A stretch of 64,000 bases of DNA, taken from Flavobacteriaceae bacterium (GTDB lineage: Bacteria; Bacteroidota; Bacteroidia; Flavobacteriales; Flavobacteriaceae). Made by a program: the position numbers and the translations under genes. The notes beneath the pieces are model-generated. The model saw nothing but the letters and a program-made list of their open reading frames with translations. It was not told where the DNA came from and searched no databases. Below, piece after piece: positions 18,118 to 27,551 of this stretch; the first letter of the stretch is position 1; every line of letters starts with the position of its first letter. The stretch spans positions 310,001 through 374,000 of the forward strand of contig JANQSO010000007.1 of NCBI GenBank assembly GCA_028284005.1, given 5' to 3'.

Positions 18118-20748
18118 CTATTGTAAGCTTGCCAAACTTGCCTTAATAGTTTCAATTTTTGCAAGTGCGTCGGCTTCTTTTTGCTTTTCCATCATTACTA
18201 CTTTTTCCGGTGCACCGGTAACAAAACGCTCATTCTTCAGTTTTCCCTGAACGCTCTTTAAAAAGCCTTCGGTATATTTTAATTCTTCTGTAAGTTTTAC
18301 AATTTCTTCTTCCACATTGATATTCCCTGAAATAGGCACAAAGTATTCATTTGATTTTACCCGAAAAGTCAATGCGCCGTCTATCTTTTCAGAAATATAA
18401 TTCAGATCTGAAATATTCCCGAGTTTACTTATTACTACATCGAAAGTGTTCAACGCACCTGTATTATTTATAACTGAAAGGCTTATAGCTTCTTTAAAAG
18501 AAATATTCTTTTCTTTCCTGATGGTCCGTATTCCCGAAACAACTTCCGAAGCAAATTCAAATTCTTTTATCAACTCCGGGTCAAAAGGTTGTGTTTCCGG
18601 CCAGTCTGCAATTATTAACGCTTCCTGAGGAGTTCGTTCTGCTATATGTTGCCAGATCTCTTCAGAAACAAAAGGAACAAAAGGATGTAATATCTTTAAA
18701 TTATTCTCTAAAACCGAGATCACTTTTTTATAGGTTTCTGCAGAAATAGGCTCACCATATCCGGGTTTCACCATTTCCAGGAACCAGGAGCAAAAATCAT
18801 CCCATACCAATTTATATGTAGCCATCAACGCATCACTAATACGGTATTTACTATAGTGGTCCTCGATCTCTGCTAACGTCTTTTGGAACTTGTTTTGATA
18901 CCATTTTATGGCAATAGCCGCAGTCTCTGTCTCTTCTTTTTCTTCTGAAATTTCCCAACCATCGATCAATCGGTAGGCATTCCATATCTTGTTTACAAAA
19001 GCACTCCCCTGTTTACAGAGGTCTTCATCGAACATTAAATCGTTTCCAGCAGGTGAACTTAGCAACATTCCTACACGCACCCCATCTGCACCGTATTTTT
19101 TCATTAGTTCAATAGGATCCGGAGAATTCCCCAACGATTTACTCATTTTTCTTCGCTGCTTGTCACGTACAATTCCTGTGAGATACACATTTGTAAATGG
19201 TTTCTCTTTTCGGTATTCACACCCGTAAATGATCATTCTGGCAACCCAAAAGAATAAGATCTCCGGTGCAGTAACCAGATCGTTTGTAGGGTAGTAATAA
19301 TTGATTTCCTTATTGTCAGGCTCTAAAATTCCATTAAAGACAGTTATAGGCCATAACCCGGAAGAGAACCAGGTATCCAATACATCCGGATCCTGTCTTA
19401 GGTCTGATGCCGAAAGTGTGTCATTTCCGGTTCTCGTACGAGCCTCGACAACAGCTTCTTCCAATGTCTCTGCAACTACAAAGTCTTCTTTACCATCGCC
19501 AAAATAATAGGCAGGGATCTGCTGCCCCCACCAAAGCTGGCGGGAAATATTCCAATCACGGACATTCTCCATCCAATGGCGGTATGTATTTATAAATTTT
19601 TCAGGAACGAGGTTTATATCCTTGTCAAGAACCGCATCTAAAGCCGGTTGCGCCAATTCTTTCATTTTCAAAAACCATTGGTCACTTAATTTAGGTTCGA
19701 TAACTGCCCCAGTTCGTTCGCTGGTCCCTACTTTGTTGGTATGTTGTTCAATTTTTGCAACAACGCCCATCCCTTCCAGTTCTTTTACAATCTCTTTACG
19801 GGCCACAAAGCGGTCTTTACCTTCATAATGTAATCCAAAACTGTTTAAGCTTGCATCATCGTTAAGGATATCAATAACTTCCAAACCATGCTTGTCTCCT
19901 AATACTTTATCATTTTCATCATGTGCCGGAGTTACTTTTAAACAACCGGTTCCAAACTCCATGGTCACATATTCATCTTCGATGATCGGGATAACACGGT
20001 TGCATATAGGCACAATAGCCTTTTTACCTTTTAAATGAGTAAAACGCTCATCATTTGGATTGATACAGATAGCCGTATCACCAAGAATTGTTTCGGGACG
20101 AGTAGTAGCAATAGTTACGTGATCGTTACTACCTTCTATTTTGTATTTTAAATAGTATAGATTTCCCTGTTTTTCTTCATAGTTTACTTCTTCGTCAGAC
20201 AGTGTCGTTTTAGCCTGTGGGTCCCAGTTCACCATTCTATAGCCACGGTAAATGTTCCCTTTTTTATAAAGGTCCACAAAAACCTTGATCACAGATTCAG
20301 ACATGTCGTCATCCATTGTAAATTTAGTACGCTCCCAATCACAGGAAGCACCTAATTTTTTAAGCTGCTCAAGGATGATCCCTCCATGTTTATGTGTCCA
20401 TTCCCAGGCATGTTCAAGGAAAGCTTCACGGGAGAGGTCGGTTTTTTGTATCCCTTCTTCCTTCAATTTAGCCACAACTTTGGCTTCGGTCGCAATTGAA
20501 GCATGATCTGTTCCCGGTACCCAGCAAGCATTATAGCCTTTTAGACGTGCACGGCGAATGAGTACGTCCTGCAGTGTATTATTTAACATATGCCCCATAT
20601 GAAGCACTCCGGTCACATTTGGTGGCGGAATTACAATAGTATATGGCTCTCTGTCATCTACCTCACTGTGGAAGTAATTATGTTCCATCCAGTAGCTATA
20701 CCACTTATCTTCAACGTTTTGAGCATTATATTTTGCTTCTAAGGCCAT
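18118..20748 (-). CDS. valS: Valine--tRNA ligase
   Basis: The 876-residue class I aminoacyl-tRNA synthetase charges tRNA-Val. It shows the HIGH-type motif HMGH at 50-53, the KMSKS loop (RRKMSKSLGN), the editing domain with TTRPETILGDTA, the anticodon-binding domain, and the C-terminal coiled-coil arm typical of ValRS. It is a single transcription unit, convergent with the phospholipid operon with a 4-bp gap. Confidence 0.97.
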   Translation of the reverse strand: MALEAKYNAQNVEDKWYSYWMEHNYFHSEVDDREPYTIVIPPPNVTGVLHMGHMLNNTLQDVLIRRARLKGYNACWVPGTDHASIATEAKVVAKLKEEGIQKTDLSREAFLEHAWEWTHKHGGIILEQLKKLGASCDWERTKFTMDDDMSESVIKVFVDLYKKGNIYRGYRMVNWDPQAKTTLSDEEVNYEEKQGNLYYLKYKIEGSNDHVTIATTRPETILGDTAICINPNDERFTHLKGKKAIVPICNRVIPIIEDEYVTMEFGTGCLKVTPAHDENDKVLGDKHGLEVIDILNDDASLNSFGLHYEGKDRFVARKEIVKELEGMGVVAKIEQHTNKVGTSERTGAVIEPKLSDQWFLKMKELAQPALDAVLDKDINLVPEKFINTYRHWMENVRDWNISRQLWWGQQIPAYYFGDGKEDFVVAETLEEAVVEARTRTGNDTLSASDLRQDPDVLDTWFSSGLWPITVFNGILEPDNKEINYYYPTNDLVTAPEILFFWVARMIIYGCEYRKEKPFTNVYLTGIVRDKQRRKMSKSLGNSPDPIELMKKYGADGVRVGMLLSSPAGNDLMFDEDLCKQGSAFVNKIWNAYRLIDGWEISEEKEETETAAIAIKWYQNKFQKTLAEIEDHYSKYRISDALMATYKLVWDDFCSWFLEMVKPGYGEPISAETYKKVISVLENNLKILHPFVPFVSEEIWQHIAERTPQEALIIADWPETQPFDPELIKEFEFASEVVSGIRTIRKEKNISFKEAISLSVINNTGALNTFDVVISKLGNISDLNYISEKIDGALTFRVKSNEYFVPISGNINVEEEIVKLTEELKYTEGFLKSVQGKLKNERFVTGAPEKVVMMEKQKEADALAKIETIKASLASLQ

Positions 20749-20875
20749 TTTTGGTCTAATTTTTGAATTGTAATGTGCAAAAGTAGTTATATCTGCAAGA
20801 TTATAAAAGTGAATAACTTATTTTGCAGTTTGTAAGAAAGATACTTACATTAGCTATTCAAAAATTTTAAAGACT

Positions 20876-21271
20876 ATGAAAAAATTAGTAATAATAGCAG
20901 TAGTTGCATTAGTTAGTTTTGCTGCCAACGCACAAGCGAAAATTAGTTTTAAAGCTGAAACAATAAATTACGGGCAAGTAGCGAAAGGTAGTGATGGCGT
21001 TCGTATTTTTGAATTTACAAATACCGGTAATGCTCCTTTGATCATCAGTGATGTAAAATCAAGTTGTGGCTGTACAGTTCCTAAAAAACCGGATGGTCCT
21101 ATTGCTCCCGGTGAAAGCAGCACCATAGAAGTAAAGTATGATACAAACCGAGTAGGTCCTATAAGAAAAACCGTTACCGTATATTCAAATGCAGACGAGC
21201 CTATTAAGGCATTAAAAATTAAAGGTGAAGTTCTCGCGGAAGGAAAAAGTGTTTTAGAAAAAACGAGATAA
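20876..21271 (+). CDS. DUF1573 family exported protein
   Basis: A 131-residue protein with a Sec signal peptide (MKKLVIIAVVALVSFAANA) followed by one immunoglobulin-like DUF1573 domain (GVRIFEFTNTGNAPLII, then SSCGCTVP with the conserved CGC pair). The family is abundant in Bacteroidota and of unknown function; it resembles the ASH/MSP-type beta-sandwich. It is probably periplasmic. It is followed by a strong terminator. Confidence 0.88.
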   Translation: MKKLVIIAVVALVSFAANAQAKISFKAETINYGQVAKGSDGVRIFEFTNTGNAPLIISDVKSSCGCTVPKKPDGPIAPGESSTIEVKYDTNRVGPIRKTVTVYSNADEPIKALKIKGEVLAEGKSVLEKTR

Positions 21272-21291
21272 CACTATTTTAAATATTAATT

Positions 21292-21319
21292 AAAAACCGC
21301 CTAAAAAGGCGGTTTTTTT
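21292..21319. terminator. Bidirectional intrinsic terminator
   Basis: An 11-bp perfect stem, AAAAACCGCCT (21292-21302) with AGGCGGTTTTT (21307-21317), with an AAAA loop and a T run. It serves DUF1573 on the plus strand and the PDZ protease on the minus strand. Confidence 0.85.
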
Positions 21320-22673
21320 ATATTACTTTTTTAAGGCTAAATCTAACTTTGGACTGTACCCCGTTTCGTTCAATAACCATAGAGATTGTTTTACCTACTT
21401 TAGAACTGAATAACGAGACCAATTCGTACAACTTATAACGGTAGGAAAGTTTATTGTTAATACTAATGATCTCATCTCCCTTTTCAATTCCCGCCAACGC
21501 CGCAGGTGAATTACTTCTAACATCGGCTACCACAAACTTGGGTGCCAGAAAGAAGTTATACACCTTCTGTGTTAAAATAGTCACCGCACCACTGGTCTCA
21601 TTGACCTCATTTGTCCCCCTTAATGCGCCTTCGAGAATTTCCTTCTCATCTTTTACTACAACCAAACCGTCATGCTCAATGGTTAAGCCACTCATATTAT
21701 AATAGAACGGATCGTTAAAATTACCGTTCTTTCTAAGGATCATTCTTTCACCCGGATAATCTATTATAACCGTAAAGCGCTTAAGGATGTCCCCACCAAT
21801 GCTACCGTCTCGTTCTTCGTAAAAATTAATATTATCCAATGCTTTTTCACTTGGAAAGGCAACATTTACACCTTCTAATGTATATTTTCCTATACTTGCC
21901 TCAGTTAATCTTGAGCGTTTTCCAAAAATATTACCGCTTAATCCCAAGCCTAAAAAATCATCAAAATAGTTTTTGGGAGATTCTGTTATTCCCATAGCTT
22001 CATCAAAAAGCCAAAGGGCATCACTGGACCCGCTATCTAAAAGTAAAGTCACTTCTTTAGAAACATTGAAGGATGTAATGTTGAGATCCAAATAAGGCTT
22101 GTTTTCATGGAAAGTAAGGTCGAAAACCTCACAGGACCTACACACTTTTGGTGTAAACTGAAGTGGGTCATAAAAGATCAATCTCTTCTTCAAATAATCG
22201 GTCTTGACAATAAATTTTTTGAAGAACTCGTAACCTATTATACCATGTACAGGAAGCCCCATACGAGGAGAAAGATTGAGAGATTGCTCGAAGATCACAT
22301 AGATTGTATGATCATTATCTGTAGCATCTCCAATAGTAACCGAGTTATTCCTACTCCTAAGTGCTTCTATACTGCCTCCTTCTCCCAAACCACGAAGCCT
22401 TAAAGGTCTTGCATTTCTCAATTCCAGAGAATCTTCTTGTGAAACACCAAAGAGAATTGTAGAATTAACACCTGTGTCCAGCAGAAAAGAAAGTTTGGTG
22501 CCGTTTATGGTTACCGGAATTATTACAAGGTTATTAACTAGTTCAAAGCGGATTTTATCTTTTTTAACATCCTCAGGGAATGAGAATCCTCCCTGAGAAA
22601 ATCCGGTAGCACATACCCCTAAAAAAACCCCTAATAAAAGGGCTAAATGCATTATTTTTCGAGTTGTTTTCAA
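21318..22673 (-). CDS. Exported aspartyl protease with C-terminal PDZ domain
   Basis: A protein of about 451 residues with a retropepsin-like double domain: LDTGVNSTI near residue 65 and LLDSGSSDALW near residue 212 supply two catalytic Asp-containing motifs within one chain. A PDZ domain follows at about 375-445 (SNSPAALAGIEKGDEI). A signal peptide directs it to the periplasm or beyond. The start is uncertain: the TTG at 22673 gives a basic n-region before the hydrophobic core, while the ATG at 22652 leaves a signal peptide lacking positive charge. Single-gene unit. Confidence 0.82.
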   Translation of the reverse strand: MKTTRKIMHLALLLGVFLGVCATGFSQGGFSFPEDVKKDKIRFELVNNLVIIPVTINGTKLSFLLDTGVNSTILFGVSQEDSLELRNARPLRLRGLGEGGSIEALRSRNNSVTIGDATDNDHTIYVIFEQSLNLSPRMGLPVHGIIGYEFFKKFIVKTDYLKKRLIFYDPLQFTPKVCRSCEVFDLTFHENKPYLDLNITSFNVSKEVTLLLDSGSSDALWLFDEAMGITESPKNYFDDFLGLGLSGNIFGKRSRLTEASIGKYTLEGVNVAFPSEKALDNINFYEERDGSIGGDILKRFTVIIDYPGERMILRKNGNFNDPFYYNMSGLTIEHDGLVVVKDEKEILEGALRGTNEVNETSGAVTILTQKVYNFFLAPKFVVADVRSNSPAALAGIEKGDEIISINNKLSYRYKLYELVSLFSSKVGKTISMVIERNGVQSKVRFSLKKVI

Positions 22674-22767
22674 TAAAATTGAAGATATAAAATTTTACTG
22701 AAAGTAGCACAATACTGTATGGATTTATAAAATATATTTCGCAACTTTGCCACTAAACGACAAAGCT

Positions 22768-23958
22768 ATGCCTTCTATTTCTGTTAAGGGACAAAATATG
22801 CCGGAATCACCTATTAGAAAGTTGGTTCCTTATGCTGAAAAAGCATATAAAGAAAATAAAAAAGTTTACCATTTAAACATAGGGCAACCGGATATTAAGA
22901 CACCGCAAATTGCTATGAACGCTGTCGCTTCCCATAGTTTAGATGTGTTAGCCTACTCTCGGTCTGAAGGATCTGAAGAATACCGCGAAAAAATAGCACA
23001 GTACTATAAAAAAAATCAAATAGATGTTGATGCTGATGACATCATCGTAACAACAGGTGGCAGTGAAGCTTTATTATTTGCAATGGGGAGTATAGCAGAT
23101 GCAGGTGATGAAATTATCATACCCGAACCCTTCTACGCAAATTATAATGGTTTTGCAACCGCTTCCGGAGTAAAGATAGTTCCGGTCATTTCGAAGATCG
23201 AAGACAATTTTGCATTACCTCCTATTTCAGAATTTGAACGGCTCATTACCCCAAGAACCAAAGCGATACTTATTTGCAACCCCGGCAACCCAACAGGCTA
23301 CCTGTATTCCAAAGAAGAAATTCAAACACTGGCTTCTATAGTAAAAAAACACGACCTGTTCTTAGTAGCAGATGAAGTATACCGTGAATTTACATACGAT
23401 GGTTTTGAGCATTATTCCATCTTACAAGAGGAGAACATGTCCGAAAATGGTATCATAATTGACTCCGTTTCGAAGCGATATAGTATGTGCGGAGCGAGAA
23501 TAGGATGCCTGGTCTCTAAGAATAAAAATGTAATTAAAACAGCTTTGAAGTTTGCTCAGGCAAGATTGAGCCCACCTACTTTTGCTCAAATTGCCAGTGA
23601 GGCTGCCTTGCAAACTCCCCAAAGTTATTTTGATGATGTCATCAATGAATATGAAGACCGACGGAATACACTAATACAACATTTACAAGAAATTCCGGGA
23701 GTAAAAGCGGGTGTGCCAAAAGGAGCCTTTTACTGTATTGTAGAACTTCCCGTGAAAAACAGTGATGCATTTGCTCAATGGCTTTTGGAGAAATTTGATT
23801 ATAATGGCGAAACCATTATGGTAGCGCCGGCTGCCGGTTTTTATTCCAGTCCGGGAGTTGGGTTAAATCAAGTACGAATAGCTTATGTACTTAACAAAGA
23901 GAGCCTTATTAAAGCTGTAAAGATCTTAAAAGTGGCATTAGAACAATACCGTGATTGA
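22768..23958 (+). CDS. PLP-dependent aminotransferase, class I/II
   Basis: A 396-residue fold-type I aminotransferase. The PLP lysine lies in SVSKRYSMCGARIG, with NPGNPTG (substrate/PLP Asn), the DEVYREF motif and the C-terminal Arg in VGLNQVRIAY. This is the aspartate/alanine-type aminotransferase family; the exact amino acid cannot be told. I preferred the ATG at 22768 to an in-frame TTG at 22747, because the latter falls inside the CTTTG of a probable promoter. It is joined to murB by a one-base stop/start overlap (TGATG). Confidence 0.88.
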   Translation: MPSISVKGQNMPESPIRKLVPYAEKAYKENKKVYHLNIGQPDIKTPQIAMNAVASHSLDVLAYSRSEGSEEYREKIAQYYKKNQIDVDADDIIVTTGGSEALLFAMGSIADAGDEIIIPEPFYANYNGFATASGVKIVPVISKIEDNFALPPISEFERLITPRTKAILICNPGNPTGYLYSKEEIQTLASIVKKHDLFLVADEVYREFTYDGFEHYSILQEENMSENGIIIDSVSKRYSMCGARIGCLVSKNKNVIKTALKFAQARLSPPTFAQIASEAALQTPQSYFDDVINEYEDRRNTLIQHLQEIPGVKAGVPKGAFYCIVELPVKNSDAFAQWLLEKFDYNGETIMVAPAAGFYSSPGVGLNQVRIAYVLNKESLIKAVKILKVALEQYRD

Positions 23959-24971
23959 TGCAACTAAAAAAAAATAAATCGCTAAAAGAGTTCAACACCT
24001 TCGGGATCGATGTTAAAGCGCGTTATTTTATTGAAATTACCTCGGTCGGTAAACTAAAAGATGCTCTAACCACATATTCCAAAGAAAAGCTTTTTATTTT
24101 AGGCGGAGGCAGTAATATGTTACTTACCCAGGATATAGATGCACTTGTATTGTACATAAACCTTAAAGGGATCGATGTCCTTTCCGAAGACGAAAATCAT
24201 GTGATTTTAAAAGTTATGGCCGGTGAAAACTGGCATGAATTTGTTACCTATTGTGTTGAGAATAATTATGGTGGAATTGAAAACCTATCTCTAATTCCGG
24301 GAAATGTAGGTTCTGCCCCCATTCAAAACATTGGTGCATACGGAGTAGAATTAAAAGATGTCTTCCAGAGCTGTAGCGCACTGGAGATTGCCAATCAGAC
24401 CAAAAAGGAGTTCAATAAGGAAGAATGCCTATTTGGGTATCGAAATTCTATCTTTAAAAACGAAGCAAAAAGTAAATATATTATTACGGACGTTACACTT
24501 AAACTTACAAAGCGTGATCATGTTTTAAGTACATCTTACGGTGCCATTCGGGAAAATCTGGCCAATAAAAATATTGAAGCTCCAACAATAAAAGATGTTT
24601 CAGAAGCAGTGATCGCTATTCGTCAAACTAAACTACCGGATCCAAAAGAACTGGGAAACAGCGGCAGCTTTTTCAAGAACCCTGTACTGGATCCAGATAC
24701 TTTCAGAGCTTTCAGGCTAAATTTTCCTGAAGCTCCCTTTTATGAAGTTTCTCCTACAGAGTTTAAGGTTCCGGCGGGTTGGTTAATTGAACAGGCAGGG
24801 TTTAAAGGAAAGCGTTTTGGAAATGCAGGAGTGCATAAAAACCAGGCATTGGTATTAGTAAATCATGGTAATGCAACCGGAAATGAAATTTGGCAATTGG
24901 CTTTAAATATTCAGAAAACAGTAAAAGAAAAGTTTGGTATCTATATTGAACCCGAAGTAAATGTTTTTTAG
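23958..24971 (+). CDS. murB: UDP-N-acetylenolpyruvoylglucosamine reductase
   Basis: MurB reduces UDP-GlcNAc-enolpyruvate to UDP-MurNAc in peptidoglycan synthesis using FAD and NADPH. The 337-residue type I enzyme has GGGSNML (FAD binding), NIGAYGVELKD, the proton-donating Ser in NSGSFFKNP and the C-terminal Glu region IEPEVN. The start overlaps the aminotransferase stop (TGATG), and the end overlaps the convergent fasciclin gene by 4 bp. Confidence 0.95.
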   Translation: MQLKKNKSLKEFNTFGIDVKARYFIEITSVGKLKDALTTYSKEKLFILGGGSNMLLTQDIDALVLYINLKGIDVLSEDENHVILKVMAGENWHEFVTYCVENNYGGIENLSLIPGNVGSAPIQNIGAYGVELKDVFQSCSALEIANQTKKEFNKEECLFGYRNSIFKNEAKSKYIITDVTLKLTKRDHVLSTSYGAIRENLANKNIEAPTIKDVSEAVIAIRQTKLPDPKELGNSGSFFKNPVLDPDTFRAFRLNFPEAPFYEVSPTEFKVPAGWLIEQAGFKGKRFGNAGVHKNQALVLVNHGNATGNEIWQLALNIQKTVKEKFGIYIEPEVNVF

Positions 24972-25579
24972 TTCAACAATAACAATGCGTCTATGGTATG
25001 TACTACTCCATTAGAACCATTGATATCACTCTTTTTAATAATTCCTTTACTGCCCTTGGTATTTTTAATGACTATGTCATCCCCTTGTTTTGAGGCTGTC
25101 AATGTTTCGCCCGAAATTGTTTTTAAAGTATAGGTTCCACCGCCATTCCTTATGTTTTGAATTAGAGAAACCGAATCGTGGTTACCTTCTATAATATGGC
25201 ATTTCATCAATGTTATTAAACTCTCCTTGTTCTCAAGCTTTAAAAAATTATTCAGCTCTTCTGTATCCAATTTTCCAAAAGACGTATCTATAGGTGCCAT
25301 CACGGTATAAGGCCCTTTTTGTTTTATAAGAAGGTCGGCCAATTCTGCAGAAACCATATAACTCGCAAACATTTTTAGCTCCGGTGTGATCATGACTTTG
25401 CTAAAAACACTATTTGCTAATGCCTTTTCTTCTTCGGTAAGGACCTTCTTCTCTCTTTTTACAATAGTATCGACCTTCACAGGCTCATCACTCTTCGTAG
25501 TTTCTTTGGTTTCATTCTTACAGGCTATTAATGTTATTGAAAAAGCAAAAACCCAAAGGGAGCGATATATAAATCTCAT
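24968..25579 (-). CDS. Fasciclin-domain lipoprotein
   Basis: A 203-residue lipoprotein. The ATG at 25579 gives a signal peptide ending in a lipobox (LIAC, Cys19 from this start). After a Lys/Thr/Glu-rich linker comes one fasciclin (FAS1) domain with the two conserved blocks: TVMAPIDTSFG and the C-terminal NGVVHTIDALLL. FAS1 domains mediate adhesion or ligand binding; the role here is unknown. An in-frame TTG at 25594 would add only five residues. Confidence 0.87.
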   Translation of the reverse strand: MRFIYRSLWVFAFSITLIACKNETKETTKSDEPVKVDTIVKREKKVLTEEEKALANSVFSKVMITPELKMFASYMVSAELADLLIKQKGPYTVMAPIDTSFGKLDTEELNNFLKLENKESLITLMKCHIIEGNHDSVSLIQNIRNGGGTYTLKTISGETLTASKQGDDIVIKNTKGSKGIIKKSDINGSNGVVHTIDALLLLN

Positions 25580-25644
25580 AGTTAGTTTATTCAAAATTCA
25601 AGCTAAAAATAGTGAAATTACATGCACATCACCAAGAAAGATTG

Positions 25645-25652
25645 TATTTTTG
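25645..25652 (+). promoter_or_regulatory. -7 element for the small Cys-rich membrane protein
   Basis: TATTTTTG matches TAnnTTTG, 17 nt before the ATG at 25670. This supports starting the gene there rather than further upstream. Confidence 0.45.
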
Positions 25653-25669
25653 TTCTTCAAAAGAATAGT

Positions 25670-25873
25670 ATGGGAATTTTTATAATCACTTTTGTATTAT
25701 TACTACTCGCTTTTGCCGGTATTGCTATAAAAATATGGGGTAAAAAGGATGGTAAGTTTGCAGGAACCTGCGCCAGTCAAAGCCCCTTTTTAAACAAAGA
25801 TGGAGAGGCTTGCGGTTTTTGCGGGAAGACCCCGGACCAGTTTGATACTTGCAACGAAGCGCCGCACAAATAA
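25670..25873 (+). CDS. Small single-pass membrane protein with four-Cys tail
   Basis: A 67-residue protein: one N-terminal membrane helix (about residues 3-23), a basic stretch (GKKDGK), then a soluble tail with Cys34, Cys48, Cys51 and Cys61 (spacing C-x13-C-x2-C-x9-C). Four Cys in a compact tail suggest a metal site or disulfides; which one depends on topology, and the positive charges after the helix favour a cytoplasmic tail. I recognise the type as a conserved flavobacterial small protein without known function. The frame extends upstream to 25622, but the -7 element lies inside that extension. Confidence 0.7.
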   Translation: MGIFIITFVLLLLAFAGIAIKIWGKKDGKFAGTCASQSPFLNKDGEACGFCGKTPDQFDTCNEAPHK

Positions 25874-25893
25874 TATAAATCCTTTAGCAGCTT

Positions 25894-26988
25894 ATGGTAC
25901 TACTTTATGGTTTTGCTGCAGTAGTTTTTATAAACTGTTTGTACTTTTTTCTTTTCTCAAAATTTTCCTTTAGTAAAGCTTCTGAAAAAATTACTTCGGA
26001 AAAATATCCTGTTTCTCTGCTTGTCTGTGCAAAAAACGAAGCCGAGAACCTTAAGAAACACATTCCCCTTTGGCAAAAATTGGACTACCCTGATTTTGAA
26101 ATTATTTTGATCAATGACGCATCTATAGACGATACATTGGAGGTAATGGAACATTTCGCTGAAAAGGACTCCCGTATTAAAATTGTTAATGTTAAAAACA
26201 ATGAGGCTTTTTGGGCCAATAAAAAATATGCAATGACCCTAGGCATCAAAAAAGCAAGGAATAAACGAATGCTTTTTACGGATGCAGACTGCCGCCCTTC
26301 CAGTGATCAATGGTTAAAGATAATGGCATCACATTTCTCTGAAAAGAAACAACTTATCTTAGGCTATGGAGCTTATAAAAAAACAACTTCTTTTTTAAAT
26401 AAACTCATCCGTTTTGAAACATTGATGACCGCCTTGCAATATTTCTCATATGCGAAAGCCGGAATGCCATATATGGGTGTAGGGCGTAACCTGGCATACA
26501 CTGCTAATCTTTATTATGGCACCAATGGTTTTATGTCTCACATGAAGATAGCTTCAGGAGATGATGACCTTTTTGTAAATGAAGCCGCAACTAAGGAAAA
26601 TACGGCAATTTGTTTTGCCGAAGACGCTTTTACCTATTCAATTCCCAAAAGAACGTGGAAATCATGGATACTTCAGAAAAAAAGGCACCTTACTACTGCC
26701 AGGTTGTATAAGTTCAAGTATCGTTTTTTGTTAAGTTCATATTATATTTCCAACTTTTTATTTTGGGTATTGGCAATTACAAATCTAATACTGGCAGATT
26801 GGAAGGTAGCCACAATACTAATTGGTTTCAGGCTTTTAGTACAATGGGTAGTCGTTGGCAGCTCTGCTGTAAAACTTAAAGAGAAAAACCTTATACCCTT
26901 CCTTCCTTTTCTTGAATTCTTTTTAGTATTCATTCAAATGAGTATCTTTATTTCTAATAGCATTTCAAAACCGGTTAAGTGGAAATAA
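25894..26988 (+). CDS. Membrane-associated glycosyltransferase, family 2
   Basis: A 364-residue GT-A glycosyltransferase with an N-terminal membrane helix, a catalytic domain with LINDASIDDT and the DAD metal motif (FTDADCRPSS), the GDDDLFVN acceptor-site region, a distal KRTWKSWILQKKRH motif similar to the Q/RxxRW box, and two or three C-terminal helices. It probably adds sugars to a lipid or polysaccharide at the inner membrane. The last 10 bp overlap the start of the sigma factor gene. Confidence 0.85.
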   Translation: MVLLYGFAAVVFINCLYFFLFSKFSFSKASEKITSEKYPVSLLVCAKNEAENLKKHIPLWQKLDYPDFEIILINDASIDDTLEVMEHFAEKDSRIKIVNVKNNEAFWANKKYAMTLGIKKARNKRMLFTDADCRPSSDQWLKIMASHFSEKKQLILGYGAYKKTTSFLNKLIRFETLMTALQYFSYAKAGMPYMGVGRNLAYTANLYYGTNGFMSHMKIASGDDDLFVNEAATKENTAICFAEDAFTYSIPKRTWKSWILQKKRHLTTARLYKFKYRFLLSSYYISNFLFWVLAITNLILADWKVATILIGFRLLVQWVVVGSSAVKLKEKNLIPFLPFLEFFLVFIQMSIFISNSISKPVKWK

Positions 26989-27551
26989 CGAAAGAATACA
27001 TCTTACATCAAATTCAAAATGCAAAAAAAGGCGAGCAAAGTGCGTTCAATTTTTTATTAGACTATTTTTGGAACAAAGTGTATGGTTTTCAAATTAAAAG
27101 AGTGAAAGATGAGTATGAGGCAGAGGATATTACCATTGAGACCTTTTCGAAAGCATTTGACAAAATAGAAACGTTCAATGAGAAGTATGTGTTTGGAACC
27201 TGGTTGATGACCATTTCAAAAAACATACAAATAGATAAGACCCGAAAAAAGAATGCTTCAATCCATATGCATACAACAGATGCCAGTGATGAACATGTTA
27301 AAAAAATAGCAGACCTCAACCCCACTCCCGAAGATAAGCTAATTACAGAGCAGAACCTGGCAGAATTACTCCGCTTCATAAAGGAACTTAAACCTCATTA
27401 TCAAGAGATCATTAACCTTCGGTATTTTCAGGAAATGAGTTATAATGAAATTTCCGAAACTTTGGAGGAACCTCTCAATAATGTAAAAATAAGATTATTG
27501 AGAGCCCGAAAATTATTAGCCGAAATTATTACACAAAACCATAACAATTGA
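26979..27551 (+). CDS. ECF-type RNA polymerase sigma factor
   Basis: A 190-residue sigma-70 family factor of ECF size. Region 2 (YEAEDITIETFSKAFDKIETF, with the W in GTWLMTISKN) and region 4 (MSYNEISETL then VKIRLLRARKLL) are visible, and sigma regions 1 and 3 are missing. No anti-sigma factor gene is next to it. The start is a GTG at 26979 inside the glycosyltransferase gene, and the stop overlaps the next gene's TTG start (TTGA), so three genes appear coupled. Confidence 0.88.
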   Translation: MEITKEYILHQIQNAKKGEQSAFNFLLDYFWNKVYGFQIKRVKDEYEAEDITIETFSKAFDKIETFNEKYVFGTWLMTISKNIQIDKTRKKNASIHMHTTDASDEHVKKIADLNPTPEDKLITEQNLAELLRFIKELKPHYQEIINLRYFQEMSYNEISETLEEPLNNVKIRLLRARKLLAEIITQNHNN

